Shown here: positions 26,980 to 35,184 of the stretch, in pieces
How positions within the stretch are numbered: the stretch's first letter is position 1
Layout of the letters: every line of letters begins with the position of its first letter
DNA from: QHXQ01 sp045807745
Lineage (GTDB): Bacteria > Acidobacteriota > Blastocatellia > Pyrinomonadales > Pyrinomonadaceae
Reading direction: 5' to 3'
Length of the DNA: 64,000 bases
Assembly: GCA_045807745.1 (NCBI GenBank)
Contig: JBJMGT010000030.1
Location: forward strand, 145,002 to 209,001
Program-made: the position numbers and the translations under genes
Notes under the pieces: model-generated
What the model was told of the DNA's origin: nothing
The model's database searches: none
The model's input: the letters and a program-made list of their open reading frames with translations, nothing else

Positions 26980-27901
26980 AATCGAAGATTCCCTGACTCA
27001 AATATCTCTCCGCGCCGTCGGGGAAGAGTGTGACGACGCGGCGACCGGGGCCGAGTCGTTCGGCGATGCGAAGCGCGCCCGCAGCGGCCGTACCCGAAGA
27101 GCCGCCGCAGAGCACGCCTTCGGTCGCGGCGAGTTGGCGCACGGTGGCAAAGGCTTCAGTGTCGCAGACGGTCATGATCTCGTCGGCCAACTCGCGGTCG
27201 AAGTTGGGCGGGACGAATTGCCACTGCCCAATGCCTTCAACCTTGAAATCGCCGGGCGGGCCGCCGCCGAAGATTGAGCCTTGCGGTTCGACCAGCACGC
27301 AGTGCGCCTGCGGATTCATTCGCTTGACTGCGCGCGCCACGCCTGTGAACGTGCCGGCCGTACCTGCACCGATGACGAGGGCGTCGATGCGCCCGTCCAT
27401 CTGTTCGACGATCTCGCGCGCCGTCGTCTCTTCATGAAACGAAGGGTTGGCCGGATTCGCAAACTGCTGTGGCACGAAGCTGTTGCCGAGTTGCGCGGCC
27501 AACTCTTGCGCTAACCGAAGCGCGCCCTCCATACCGGCCTCTTTCGGCACATAGCGAATCTCGCCGCCCAATGCTTCCATCAACTTCATCTTCTCGCCGG
27601 AGTAGCCTTCGGGCACGCACAGGATAACACGATAGCCGCGCGCGACGCCGATGAGCGCGAGGCCAATACCTGTGTTGCCGGCGGTCGGCTCGATGATGGT
27701 CGCGCCGGGTTTGAGTACGCCGCGCCGTTCGGCGTCGAGGATCATGCCGAGCGCCGCACGGTCTTTCACAGACCCGCCGGGGTTCATGTATTCGAGCTTG
27801 GCATAGATGTCCGCGAGCGGCGGGCGGGCGAAGCGTGAGAGATGCAGCAAGGGCGTGCGGCCGACCAGTTCAAGAATGCTTTCCGTAACACCGAGCGGCA
27901 T
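26978..27901 (-). CDS. Cysteine synthase / cystathionine beta-synthase family enzyme
   Basis: A 307-residue PLP enzyme. Lys46 in GGSVKDRAALG is the Schiff-base lysine. PTAGNTGIGLA binds the substrate carboxylate; the Ala in place of the Ser of CysK (PTSGNTG) is typical of CysM- and MccA-like enzymes. CGGSSGTAAAGAL binds the PLP phosphate. With the cystathionine gamma-lyase-type gene just downstream it probably converts (O-acetyl)serine plus homocysteine to cystathionine, although plain cysteine synthesis is possible. Confidence 0.92.
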   Translation of the reverse strand: MPLGVTESILELVGRTPLLHLSRFARPPLADIYAKLEYMNPGGSVKDRAALGMILDAERRGVLKPGATIIEPTAGNTGIGLALIGVARGYRVILCVPEGYSGEKMKLMEALGGEIRYVPKEAGMEGALRLAQELAAQLGNSFVPQQFANPANPSFHEETTAREIVEQMDGRIDALVIGAGTAGTFTGVARAVKRMNPQAHCVLVEPQGSIFGGGPPGDFKVEGIGQWQFVPPNFDRELADEIMTVCDTEAFATVRQLAATEGVLCGGSSGTAAAGALRIAERLGPGRRVVTLFPDGAERYLSQGIFD

Positions 27902-28413
27902 CGAAGTCTCGTAGAAACTCTGGATTGAGCGGGCGAAGCGCAGACCGGAAAATATTTGCGTTACAGAAAACGTTTGCGTTACAAAAACGCATGGTAGTCG
28001 TGCGACGTAGGCAGTGTCAAACGAGAAGCCAGCGGCGAGCAGGCAGCAATTCGCACCGTTCCTACGTGAAATAGTGCAGCAACTAGCCGCCCGACAATCT
28101 AAGATAACTGTTGACGGGCTGATCGTTTAGATATATGCTCCGCGCGTCTTATCTCTCTATCATCCTCGCGGGCGCACCGTAGCTTCAACTGTCGCACGCT
28201 CTCAACACGGCAGTCTCATATAACGCACCAACAACCGAGTGAACTTGGGCTAAGAATGCTCTGTGGCGATATACGTTTAGCTGCGTATGTCGCGATTGAA
28301 TTGTGCACGGAGAGAATTCAGTGCGGGCATTAACGAGCTTGCTGCCTTGGGGAAGGAACTGCCTAATGGCACATAACATGAGCGCGCGCGGCCAAGGAAG
28401 AGCGGGACGGGCC
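27902..28413. other. Divergent intergenic region, no recognised gene
   Basis: Gap between the cysteine-synthase-family gene and the caspase-like lipoprotein gene. Apart from a short tandem repeat at 27955-27989 nothing is recognised. An in-frame GTG at 28303 could extend the downstream protein by 37 residues, but the extension has no Shine-Dalgarno sequence and would bury the signal peptide. Confidence 0.5.
27955..27989. repeat. Two-copy tandem repeat upstream of the cysteine synthase gene
   Basis: TTTGCGTTACAGAAAACG (27955-27972) is followed at once by TTTGCGTTACAAAAACG (27973-27989). The copies differ by one substitution and one deletion. It lies about 54-88 nt upstream of the minus-strand start at 27901, a position compatible with an operator. 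Confidence 0.6.
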
Positions 28414-29508
28414 ATGTATCGGCGCAGGTTTCGCCTGCGCGGGCGCTGGGTAGCGTTGGCACTGCTGATCTTAGTGACCCCAAGCTTGCTCAGTTGCTTC
28501 AGCTACGGGCTGGCGGTGGAAAGCGTTAATAAGTATACGCCACGCTACGGCATGGGCAGCGACCTGCCGAACTCAATCGCCAACGGCGATGGTTTCATTC
28601 AAGGCATGACGAAGCCGGGTAGTCCCTGGAAACTCGACCAGCGCTGGACTGATAACGATGTGTATGACACTGATTTTATCGATCCTGATCGCGGCGGGGC
28701 CGGGGGCGATGGGCTGTACTTCGATAAGCCGGGCCTCGCCATCTCCTACTTCTCGGGCCACGGCAATTGCTCCGGCTGCTCGCAGGGGACGCCCTGTACC
28801 AGCACCGCGCAATGTACCAATCCGGCACCCGGCAGTAATGAATCACTGCCCAGCTCGTGTCGCTTCGCGCCGGGAGTGAGCGGCACCTGCTGCTATAACT
28901 CCCCGCGATACTTATTCACAAACAGCGACCAAGATAAATACAACGGGAGTGTTATATACGGTAACGGCTTCATTAAGTGGGGCGAGAACTCGGCCGCAGG
29001 AGCTTGGGCCGGCGCGGGGACAAACGGCGGCACGCACATGGTTGTAATGGACCTCAGTTGCGGCGTGCTCTCGACGTTCTGGTGGAATCAATTGCAGCCG
29101 GCCATTGGCGGTCTCCATCTCTTGGCCACCATCATGCCGATCAACGGCGATACTGCTAACGTCTCCGACCGGGGCGCGACTTTCGCCCAGCGTTGGGCCG
29201 CCAATCCCGAGGGTGCGCCTGCGGTCGCTTGGCTTGATACGCTCAATTCGTTAGCGCAAAACGACGGCGGGCCGTGCGCTGGTACAGACTATCGGAACGG
29301 TGGCGGGCACGGCATCAACGGCTGCGGCTGCAACTTTGTGATCGCATTCGACACGGATGCCGCCGGGGCCAGCAGCAAGATCAACGAAAACTGGAGCAAC
29401 CTGCGCGACGACGACCGCGCCGCCAAAGGGGCGAATTGGTATTCGGCGCGCTGGATGTGCAACTACACGCTGTCGCGGACAGACAAATTCGCGTTTGAAC
29501 GGCCATGA
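28414..29508 (+). CDS. Secreted Cys-rich protein with caspase-like His/Cys motifs
   Basis: A 364-residue protein. From the ATG at 28414 it begins with an Arg-rich n-region and a hydrophobic core ending LLSC, a plausible lipoprotein or signal-peptidase site. YFSGHGNCSGC holds a His-Gly pair (His116), and MVVMDLSCGVLS holds a Cys after an Asp-ending strand (Cys216). That order (SGHG, then D-x-x-C-G) is the one seen in caspase-fold (clan CD) peptidases. A Cys-rich insertion separates them (GTPCTSTAQC, SSCRF, GTCC). Function is unproven. The stop overlaps the next start by 4 bp, so the pair is coupled. Confidence 0.65.
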   Translation: MYRRRFRLRGRWVALALLILVTPSLLSCFSYGLAVESVNKYTPRYGMGSDLPNSIANGDGFIQGMTKPGSPWKLDQRWTDNDVYDTDFIDPDRGGAGGDGLYFDKPGLAISYFSGHGNCSGCSQGTPCTSTAQCTNPAPGSNESLPSSCRFAPGVSGTCCYNSPRYLFTNSDQDKYNGSVIYGNGFIKWGENSAAGAWAGAGTNGGTHMVVMDLSCGVLSTFWWNQLQPAIGGLHLLATIMPINGDTANVSDRGATFAQRWAANPEGAPAVAWLDTLNSLAQNDGGPCAGTDYRNGGGHGINGCGCNFVIAFDTDAAGASSKINENWSNLRDDDRAAKGANWYSARWMCNYTLSRTDKFAFERP

Positions 29509-30431
29509 AAAAGAGAAGCGTAATAACGATTGTGCTGCTGCTGCTAACGGGTTGCTCGCGCACTAATGTGCCGCCCGCGCCCCCCGCAGGCCAACTGCCG
29601 GCACCGGGCGGTCTGGCCGGATATCAGCATGGTCGCGAGCGGTCGCGGTTTTCGCCGGGCAGCAACATCAAACGGGTCGCTGAGTTCGGCTTCGTTAAAG
29701 AGGTCGGCAACACGGGGACGTTCGCCATTGATACTGTGAACGGCAGTGCGCTCGGCATCCCGAATGCGAGCACGTTGGCAGCAACGACTTCTTCCTACGG
29801 CGCGACCGGCGATGAACACAACCAGTTTGTGCGGACCTACTTCCTGGCGGCAGGGATTCCAGCCGAACAGGTCGTCGGCGTACATGCTGCGACGCTGCTC
29901 GAAGCGACGGGTCGAGTAGGCGAAGGCGGTACGGGGAAGGCACAGGTGACGGCCTACTACTCGATATTGGAGCGCGCCGTGGCCGATGTGCCGGTGGTGG
30001 ACTCAATCGCATGGGCCCGAGTGGATGGGCAGGGCAATGTGATCGCTGAGGCGGTCTATTGGCCCGCGATACCGGCCGAGGTACTGGCGCAGGTGAAGCA
30101 GTTCAAGGAAATGCTGGCGGCTCCCGAACAGCGCAAAGCGTATGAGGCCCGGCTGCCATCTGGGGCCGCCAGCGGGCGGCTCGTGATCCGCCACGCGTCA
30201 GCGACTATCGACGGCCCATTCGAAGCGTTCGCCAGTTATGACGTGCGCGTAACGCCCGTGCGCCCGGCACCAGAGCAGGCGCAGGCGCAAGCTGGCGGGC
30301 CGAGAGCCGTACAGCCTCAGGCCACAGTGATTCACCACTTCGATGCTGCGGGCGTGGAGCGGCAACTGCCGCAGGAGCGGCGCAATCTGGGACATGACGT
30401 TCCGGGCGACAAGCGCGCGGCGGCAAAGTAG
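29505..30431 (+). CDS. Hypothetical lipoprotein
   Basis: A 308-residue protein with a short lipoprotein signal (KKRSVITIVLLLLTGCSR, lipobox LTGC). A Pro-rich spacer (PPAPPAGQLPAPGG) follows, then a mixed alpha/beta region without a recognised domain and a Gln/Ala-rich C-terminus. It is translationally coupled (ATGA) to the caspase-like gene, so it may be its substrate, inhibitor or membrane partner. That is inference from position only. Confidence 0.65.
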   Translation: MKKRSVITIVLLLLTGCSRTNVPPAPPAGQLPAPGGLAGYQHGRERSRFSPGSNIKRVAEFGFVKEVGNTGTFAIDTVNGSALGIPNASTLAATTSSYGATGDEHNQFVRTYFLAAGIPAEQVVGVHAATLLEATGRVGEGGTGKAQVTAYYSILERAVADVPVVDSIAWARVDGQGNVIAEAVYWPAIPAEVLAQVKQFKEMLAAPEQRKAYEARLPSGAASGRLVIRHASATIDGPFEAFASYDVRVTPVRPAPEQAQAQAGGPRAVQPQATVIHHFDAAGVERQLPQERRNLGHDVPGDKRAAAK

Positions 30432-30499
30432 ACGACCTTGTCAAATCTCTAGGTAGGCCCCGATTTCAGATCGCATACGCTATTAACCCCTGACCTTTG

Positions 30500-30528
30500 T
30501 TGACACCCTGCCTCGCGCAGGGTATCGT
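30500..30528 (+). promoter_or_regulatory. Promoter of kdsB, probably leaderless
   Basis: TTGACA at 30500-30505, a 17-nt spacer that is itself a short palindrome (CCCTGC / GCAGGG), and TATCGT at 30523-30528. The GTG start of kdsB lies only 8 nt after the -10 element, where transcription should begin. Confidence 0.6.
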
Positions 30529-30536
30529 GCAGGCCC

Positions 30537-31388
30537 GTGAACCGCACGGACTCGCCACAGACCATTCAAGCCATCGCCGTCATCCCAGCCCGGTATAACT
30601 CGACGCGTCTCCCCGGTAAGCCTTTGCTCGACATCGCGGGGCGGCCGATGATCGTGCACGTCGTCGAACGCGCACTCGCGGCGCGGGGCGTGGCGCGGGC
30701 GATTGTGGCGACCGACGATGAGCGGATACTCGCGGCGGTGCGCGCCGCCGGGTTTGAAGCGGTCATGACGCGCGCCGACCACGCGAGCGGCAGCGACCGG
30801 CTGGCCGAGATAGCGGCGACGCTCGACGACGCAGATGTCATCGTCAACGTGCAAGGCGACGAGCCGCTGATTGCGCCGCGCACGATTGAGCGGGCCATCG
30901 AAGCCTTAATCGCAGACCCGGCCGCAGCCGTCGCGACTACCTGCGAACCCGTCGAGACCGTTGCCGACGTGCTCAGTCCCGACGTGGTCAAGGTCGTGAC
31001 GGACGAGCGCGGCTATGCCCTCTATTTTTCGCGCGCGCCCATGCCGTATCCGCGTGCGGCGGCTGAGCGTTATGGCTCGCTCGCGGCGGCGCTCGAAGTC
31101 GAGCCGGCCCTGCTCGCGGGTTTTCGCAAGCACACAGGTTTGTACGTCTATCGCCGCAAGTTTCTTTTGCAGTACACGCAGTGGCCGCCGGCCGCGCTCG
31201 AACGCACGGAGGCGCTCGAACAACTGCGCATCCTCGTACACGGCGCACGCATCCGCGTCGTCGAAGTGGCCGAACCATCAATCGGCGTGGACACGCTCGC
31301 GGACTTGGAGCGCGTGCGCGCAATGTTTGGAAAAGATGTTAGATATCAGATGTCAGATGCTAGTGCAGAACTGACATCTGACATCTAG
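30537..31388 (+). CDS. kdsB: 3-deoxy-manno-octulosonate cytidylyltransferase
   Basis: A 283-residue enzyme activating KDO with CTP to CMP-KDO for lipopolysaccharide inner core. AVIPARYNSTRLPGKPLLDI is the family signature, with DHASGSDRLAE, VNVQGDEPLI and YFSRAPMPYPR further on. The GTG at 30537 is the only sensible start and has no Shine-Dalgarno sequence; a promoter sits directly upstream. The last 15 or so residues are encoded by the left arm and turn of a heptamer hairpin, so the normal C-terminus has been replaced or extended. kdsA and kdsC lie 4 and 7 kb downstream. Confidence 0.96.
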   Translation: MNRTDSPQTIQAIAVIPARYNSTRLPGKPLLDIAGRPMIVHVVERALAARGVARAIVATDDERILAAVRAAGFEAVMTRADHASGSDRLAEIAATLDDADVIVNVQGDEPLIAPRTIERAIEALIADPAAAVATTCEPVETVADVLSPDVVKVVTDERGYALYFSRAPMPYPRAAAERYGSLAAALEVEPALLAGFRKHTGLYVYRRKFLLQYTQWPPAALERTEALEQLRILVHGARIRVVEVAEPSIGVDTLADLERVRAMFGKDVRYQMSDASAELTSDI

Positions 31389-31401
31389 CATCTGACATCT
31401 A
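31335..31401. repeat. Heptamer-repeat hairpin overlapping the kdsB 3' end
   Basis: TTAGATA / TCAGATG / TCAGATG / CTAGTGC units face inverted CTGACAT / CTGACAT / CTAGCAT / CTGACAT units. The left arm is inside the kdsB reading frame, and the right arm ends 6 nt before the ATG at 31408. Confidence 0.78.
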
Positions 31402-31407
31402 CTTTTT

Positions 31408-31764
31408 ATGAGCGACTGGATCGGACTCGCAATTATCTTGCTGCTCATCGTTGGCGGCATCATTGCATCGGCACGCTTGGGCGCGCCGCGTAAGCAGATC
31501 AGCGAGGAAGAGTTTCAGCGGCGGGTGCGCGAGGGGCAGCGCTCGCAGGCGGCGGTGTTCGCGCTGCAAAAACTCTTGCAGCCGAAGGCGGCGGAGGCGG
31601 TCGCTGTGCAGCAGGATTTACGGCACGGTTACTACAACAAGAAAAAGATTCCGGGCGAGGGCGATGATGATGAAGCGGAAGCGGCCGAGCCGGGTGCAAC
31701 AGAGTCGAAATTAAACGAAGCTAACGACAAAGACGCCGAACAGACGGAGGAGCGAGATGCCTAA
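31408..31764 (+). CDS. Small single-pass membrane protein
   Basis: A 118-residue protein with one N-terminal membrane helix (GLAIILLLIVGGIIASA), a helical, charged middle (SEEEFQRRVREGQRSQ) and an acidic Glu/Asp/Ala-rich tail. No family is recognised. It overlaps the pyrG start by 8 bp, so it is probably translated with pyrG. No Shine-Dalgarno sequence precedes the ATG; a heptamer hairpin does. Confidence 0.7.
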   Translation: MSDWIGLAIILLLIVGGIIASARLGAPRKQISEEEFQRRVREGQRSQAAVFALQKLLQPKAAEAVAVQQDLRHGYYNKKKIPGEGDDDEAEAAEPGATESKLNEANDKDAEQTEERDA

Positions 31765-33454
31765 ATATATTTTCGTGACGGGCGGTGTGGTTTCGAGTCT
31801 GGGCAAGGGGTTGGCGGCATCATCCATTGGCGCGCTGTTGGAAGCGCGCGGCTTGACGGTCACGCTGATGAAGCTCGATCCGTACATCAACGTCGATCCC
31901 GGCACGATGTCGCCCTTCCAACACGGCGAAGTCTTTGTCACGGACGACGGCGCGGAGACCGATCTCGACTTAGGCCACTACGAGCGCTTCACCAACGCGC
32001 GGCTGTCGCAGGCGAACAACTGGACGACCGGGCGCATCTATCTCTCCGTCATCGAGAAAGAGCGGCGCGGCGATTATCTCGGCAAGACGATTCAAGTCAT
32101 CCCGCACATCACCGACGAGATCAAAAAGGCCGTGCGCGCCGTCGCGGAGAAAGATAACCCAGACATCGTCATCGTCGAGATTGGCGGCACGGTCGGCGAC
32201 ATCGAGAGCTTACCGTTCCTCGAAGCGATCCGGCAGATGGGCAACGAAGAGGGGCGACAGGGCGCGATCTTCATACACTTAACGCTCGTCCCGTTCATCG
32301 CCGCATCGGGCGAGTTGAAGACTAAGCCGACCCAGCACTCCGTCCGCGAGTTGCGCGAGATCGGTATCGCCGCAGACATATTGCTGTGCCGTTCAGACCG
32401 TCCGCTCTCGCGCGACCTGCGCTCGAAGATCGCGCTCTTCTGCAATGTGACAGAGCGCGCCGTCGTGACCGCGCAGGACGTGGACACGATCTACGAAGTC
32501 CCGCTCGCGTTCCACGAGCAGGGCTTGGATGATCTGATCGTCGAATCGCTCGGCCTGCAAGAGCGCGCGCCGCACGCAGACCTCGCGCGTTGGCGCGAGT
32601 TGGTTGCCACCATTCGCGAGCCGGCGCTCGGCGAAGTGACCATCGGCATCGTCGGCAAGTATGTTGAACTGGAAGATTCTTACAAGTCTCTGCGCGAGGC
32701 GCTGACGCATGGCGGCGTGGCGAATAATCTAAAAGTGAACGTGCGTTGGGTCGAGTCGGAAGAGTTGATGGATGATGATTACGAGGCGCGGCTGCGCGAC
32801 TTCGATGCGATCCTCGTGCCCGGTGGTTTCGGCAAACGCGGCGTCAGCGGCATGATCCGCGCCATCTCTTACGCGCGCCGCTCGCGCACGCCCTACTTCG
32901 GCATCTGCCTCGGCATGCAGACCGCGACCATCGAGTACGCACGCTCGGTCTGCGGTCTGACCAACGCCGACTCGACCGAGTTCGACGCGGACACGCCCTA
33001 CCCGGTCATCTTCAAGCTGCGCGATCTCGTCGGCGTTGAAGAGATGGGCGGCACGATGCGGCTCGGCGCATGGCCGTGCAAGCTCGCGCCCGACAGTCTG
33101 GCGCGCGAAGTCTACGCAGGCGCGGCCGAGATTGGCGAGCGCCACCGGCATCGCTACGAGTTCAACCCGGAATATCGTGAGACATTGGAGCGCGCCGGGC
33201 TGGTCTTCAGCGGCGAATCGCCCGACGGGCGCTTCGTCGAGATGATCGAGTTGCCGCGCGCAGTGCACCCGTGGTTTCTCGGTTGCCAGTTTCACCCTGA
33301 ATACAAATCGAAGCCGCTCGCCGCCCAACCGCTCTTCACCTCCTTCGTCCGCGCAGCCTACGCCCATCGCATGCGCGACGAGAACGCGCCCACCGACCCA
33401 GTGCAAACTGAGAAGCCGCAACCGGAGCGCGTCGGCGTCGCGGGCGACGACTGA
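31757..33454 (+). CDS. pyrG: CTP synthase
   Basis: A 565-residue enzyme making CTP from UTP, ATP and glutamine. The amidoligase domain opens KYIFVTGGVVSSLGKGL and contains DPYINVDPGTMSPFQHGEVF. The class I glutamine amidotransferase domain has the nucleophile Cys384 in GICLGMQ and the His/Glu pair in GCQFHPEYKS. GGAGGAG lies upstream of the ATG. CTP is the direct co-substrate of KdsB, which fits the position between kdsB and kdsA. Confidence 0.98.
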   Translation: MPKYIFVTGGVVSSLGKGLAASSIGALLEARGLTVTLMKLDPYINVDPGTMSPFQHGEVFVTDDGAETDLDLGHYERFTNARLSQANNWTTGRIYLSVIEKERRGDYLGKTIQVIPHITDEIKKAVRAVAEKDNPDIVIVEIGGTVGDIESLPFLEAIRQMGNEEGRQGAIFIHLTLVPFIAASGELKTKPTQHSVRELREIGIAADILLCRSDRPLSRDLRSKIALFCNVTERAVVTAQDVDTIYEVPLAFHEQGLDDLIVESLGLQERAPHADLARWRELVATIREPALGEVTIGIVGKYVELEDSYKSLREALTHGGVANNLKVNVRWVESEELMDDDYEARLRDFDAILVPGGFGKRGVSGMIRAISYARRSRTPYFGICLGMQTATIEYARSVCGLTNADSTEFDADTPYPVIFKLRDLVGVEEMGGTMRLGAWPCKLAPDSLAREVYAGAAEIGERHRHRYEFNPEYRETLERAGLVFSGESPDGRFVEMIELPRAVHPWFLGCQFHPEYKSKPLAAQPLFTSFVRAAYAHRMRDENAPTDPVQTEKPQPERVGVAGDD

Positions 33455-33512
33455 AGTATAAGTTGGCCGCAAATACCTCACTGTACATTTTGCACGCGAG
33501 GCGGGAAAATAG

Positions 33513-33595
33513 CAGTGCCGAGTGCTGAGTGCTGAGTGCTGAGTAAAAGACAACCGCTTTCGCTCAGCCCTCAGCACTCAGCACTCAGCACTTAC
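33513..33595. repeat. Heptamer-repeat hairpin upstream of the protein kinase gene
   Basis: AGTGCCG followed by three AGTGCTG heptamers, an A/C-rich turn, then inverted CTCAGCC / CTCAGCA / CTCAGCA / CTCAGCA units. It ends 2-3 nt before the ATG at 33598. This is the most regular member of the family. Confidence 0.82.
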
Positions 33596-33597
33596 TT

Positions 33598-35160
33598 ATG
33601 CTTCAGTGCCCTACATGTGGCCGGCGTTATGCGGCGGAGGTCAGGCATTGCACGGCGGATGGGACGCTCTTGCAGGCCGACGCCACCATCGCGGGGTATG
33701 TTCCTATCGATCCGCTCGTGGGGCGCGTGCTGGACGACAAATACCGCCTCGACGAGCGGCTGGGCGAGGGCGGGATGGGCACGGTCTATCGAGCGACGCA
33801 TCTCTTGATCGACCGGCCCGTCGCGGTGAAAGTGCTCAACCAGCGCTTCGTCGAAGATGAAGCGGCGCAGACGCGTTTTCGCCGGGAAGCGCGAGCCGCC
33901 GGACGCTTACAGCATCAGAACGTCGCGGCCGTCACAGATTTTGGCCAGACCGCAGACGGGCTGGTCTACATCGTGATGGAGTTGCTCGAAGGACAGAGCC
34001 TGCGCGACGTGCTCGCGCTCGAAGCGCCGCTCGACATCGCCCGCGCCGTCTCCTTGATGTTGCAAATCTCAGCGGCGGTCGCAGCAGCGCACGAGGCCGG
34101 GATCATTCATCGCGATCTCAAACCGGGCAATATCTATATCGCACAGCGGCGCAGCTCGCCGCCCGTCGTCAAGGTGCTCGACTTCGGCATTGCCAAGCTC
34201 GCCGCCGACGCGGTTGAAGATCACGAGACGCACGCGTTGACGCAGACCGGCGTGATGATCGGGACGCCGCGTTACATGTCGCCCGAACAATGTGACGGCG
34301 CGCGGCTCACACCCGCCGCCGATGTGTACAGTCTCGGCATCATTCTCTACGAGATGTTGACGGGCGCGACGCCATTCACGGGCACGTCGCCGCTCGCCGT
34401 CGCCGTGCAGCACTCGTCAAAGCAGCCGCAGCGGCCGCGCGAGTTGCGCCCGACGATTCCTGTGGCGCTCGAAGAGTTGGTGTTGCGCGCGCTCGCAAAA
34501 AATCCGGCCGAGCGACCGGCCGATGCGGGCGAGTTTCGCCGTGAGTTGTATATGACGGCACAGCAGCACGGGCTGGAGCACGCCGCAGGGGTTAGCGCGC
34601 CGACGGCCACCCTGTTGCGCGAAGCGGGCACGCAGACGCCTTCGGGCCGGCTCGTGCTCGACATCGAACGGTTGCGCGCAGGGAGGGCCGCCGCCTATCC
34701 ACGCGACACGACCGTGCTCGCCGATACGTCCAGCAACGCGCGCATGCCGACGGCCGAGATTGCATCGGCGCGAACTGAAACGGACGGGCCGAATCGCGCA
34801 CGCCCGTTCACACGCTTGCGTATCTTCATCAAGCAACGACAGGAGCGCCATCACATTCGGCGCGTGACGCCGCTACTTGTTGCCGTGGGCTTCGTCATGC
34901 TCATGTTGCTGATCGGCGCAGCGGCCTACATGCAGCCGGCCGTGACGAACGAGCCGGCCAGCATAGAGGGCACGGGCGGTACGCCGCAGCCCTCGCCACA
35001 GCCGACGCCAACGCCTGAGCCGACACCTTCGCCGACGCCGGAAGAAACAAAGAGCAGTAAGCGGTCAGAGAATAAGCCGGCCCGAAGTAGCAGACAGAAA
35101 AAAGAATCGCTCTTCGGCAAGGCCGTCAAAAAGTTGAAGAAGCTAAATCCTTTTAAGTAG
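33598..35160 (+). CDS. Hanks-type Ser/Thr protein kinase with N-terminal zinc ribbon
   Basis: A 520-residue membrane-anchored kinase. CPTCGRR and the following Cys/His residues (2-30) form a half zinc-ribbon. The kinase domain (about 48-320) has GEGGMGTVYRA, ATP lysine Lys78 (VAVKVLN), HRDLKPGN (catalytic Asp173), DFGIAK and GTPRYMSPEQ. A single membrane helix lies near 425-445. It is followed by a Pro-rich linker (PQPSPQPTPTPEP) and a short, strongly basic tail (KKLKKLNPFK) on the far side of the membrane, with no PASTA or other sensor domain. The PP2C at 24749 is a plausible counterpart. Confidence 0.94.
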   Translation: MLQCPTCGRRYAAEVRHCTADGTLLQADATIAGYVPIDPLVGRVLDDKYRLDERLGEGGMGTVYRATHLLIDRPVAVKVLNQRFVEDEAAQTRFRREARAAGRLQHQNVAAVTDFGQTADGLVYIVMELLEGQSLRDVLALEAPLDIARAVSLMLQISAAVAAAHEAGIIHRDLKPGNIYIAQRRSSPPVVKVLDFGIAKLAADAVEDHETHALTQTGVMIGTPRYMSPEQCDGARLTPAADVYSLGIILYEMLTGATPFTGTSPLAVAVQHSSKQPQRPRELRPTIPVALEELVLRALAKNPAERPADAGEFRRELYMTAQQHGLEHAAGVSAPTATLLREAGTQTPSGRLVLDIERLRAGRAAAYPRDTTVLADTSSNARMPTAEIASARTETDGPNRARPFTRLRIFIKQRQERHHIRRVTPLLVAVGFVMLMLLIGAAAYMQPAVTNEPASIEGTGGTPQPSPQPTPTPEPTPSPTPEETKSSKRSENKPARSSRQKKESLFGKAVKKLKKLNPFK

Positions 35161-35184
35161 TGGCAAGCGATTGCGCAAAAGCAG

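Noticed and set aside
33513..33595. Regular repeats that could suggest a CRISPR array
   Set aside because: The units are 7 nt long, directly adjacent and inverted around a turn. There are no 25-40-nt repeats, no spacers and no cas genes.
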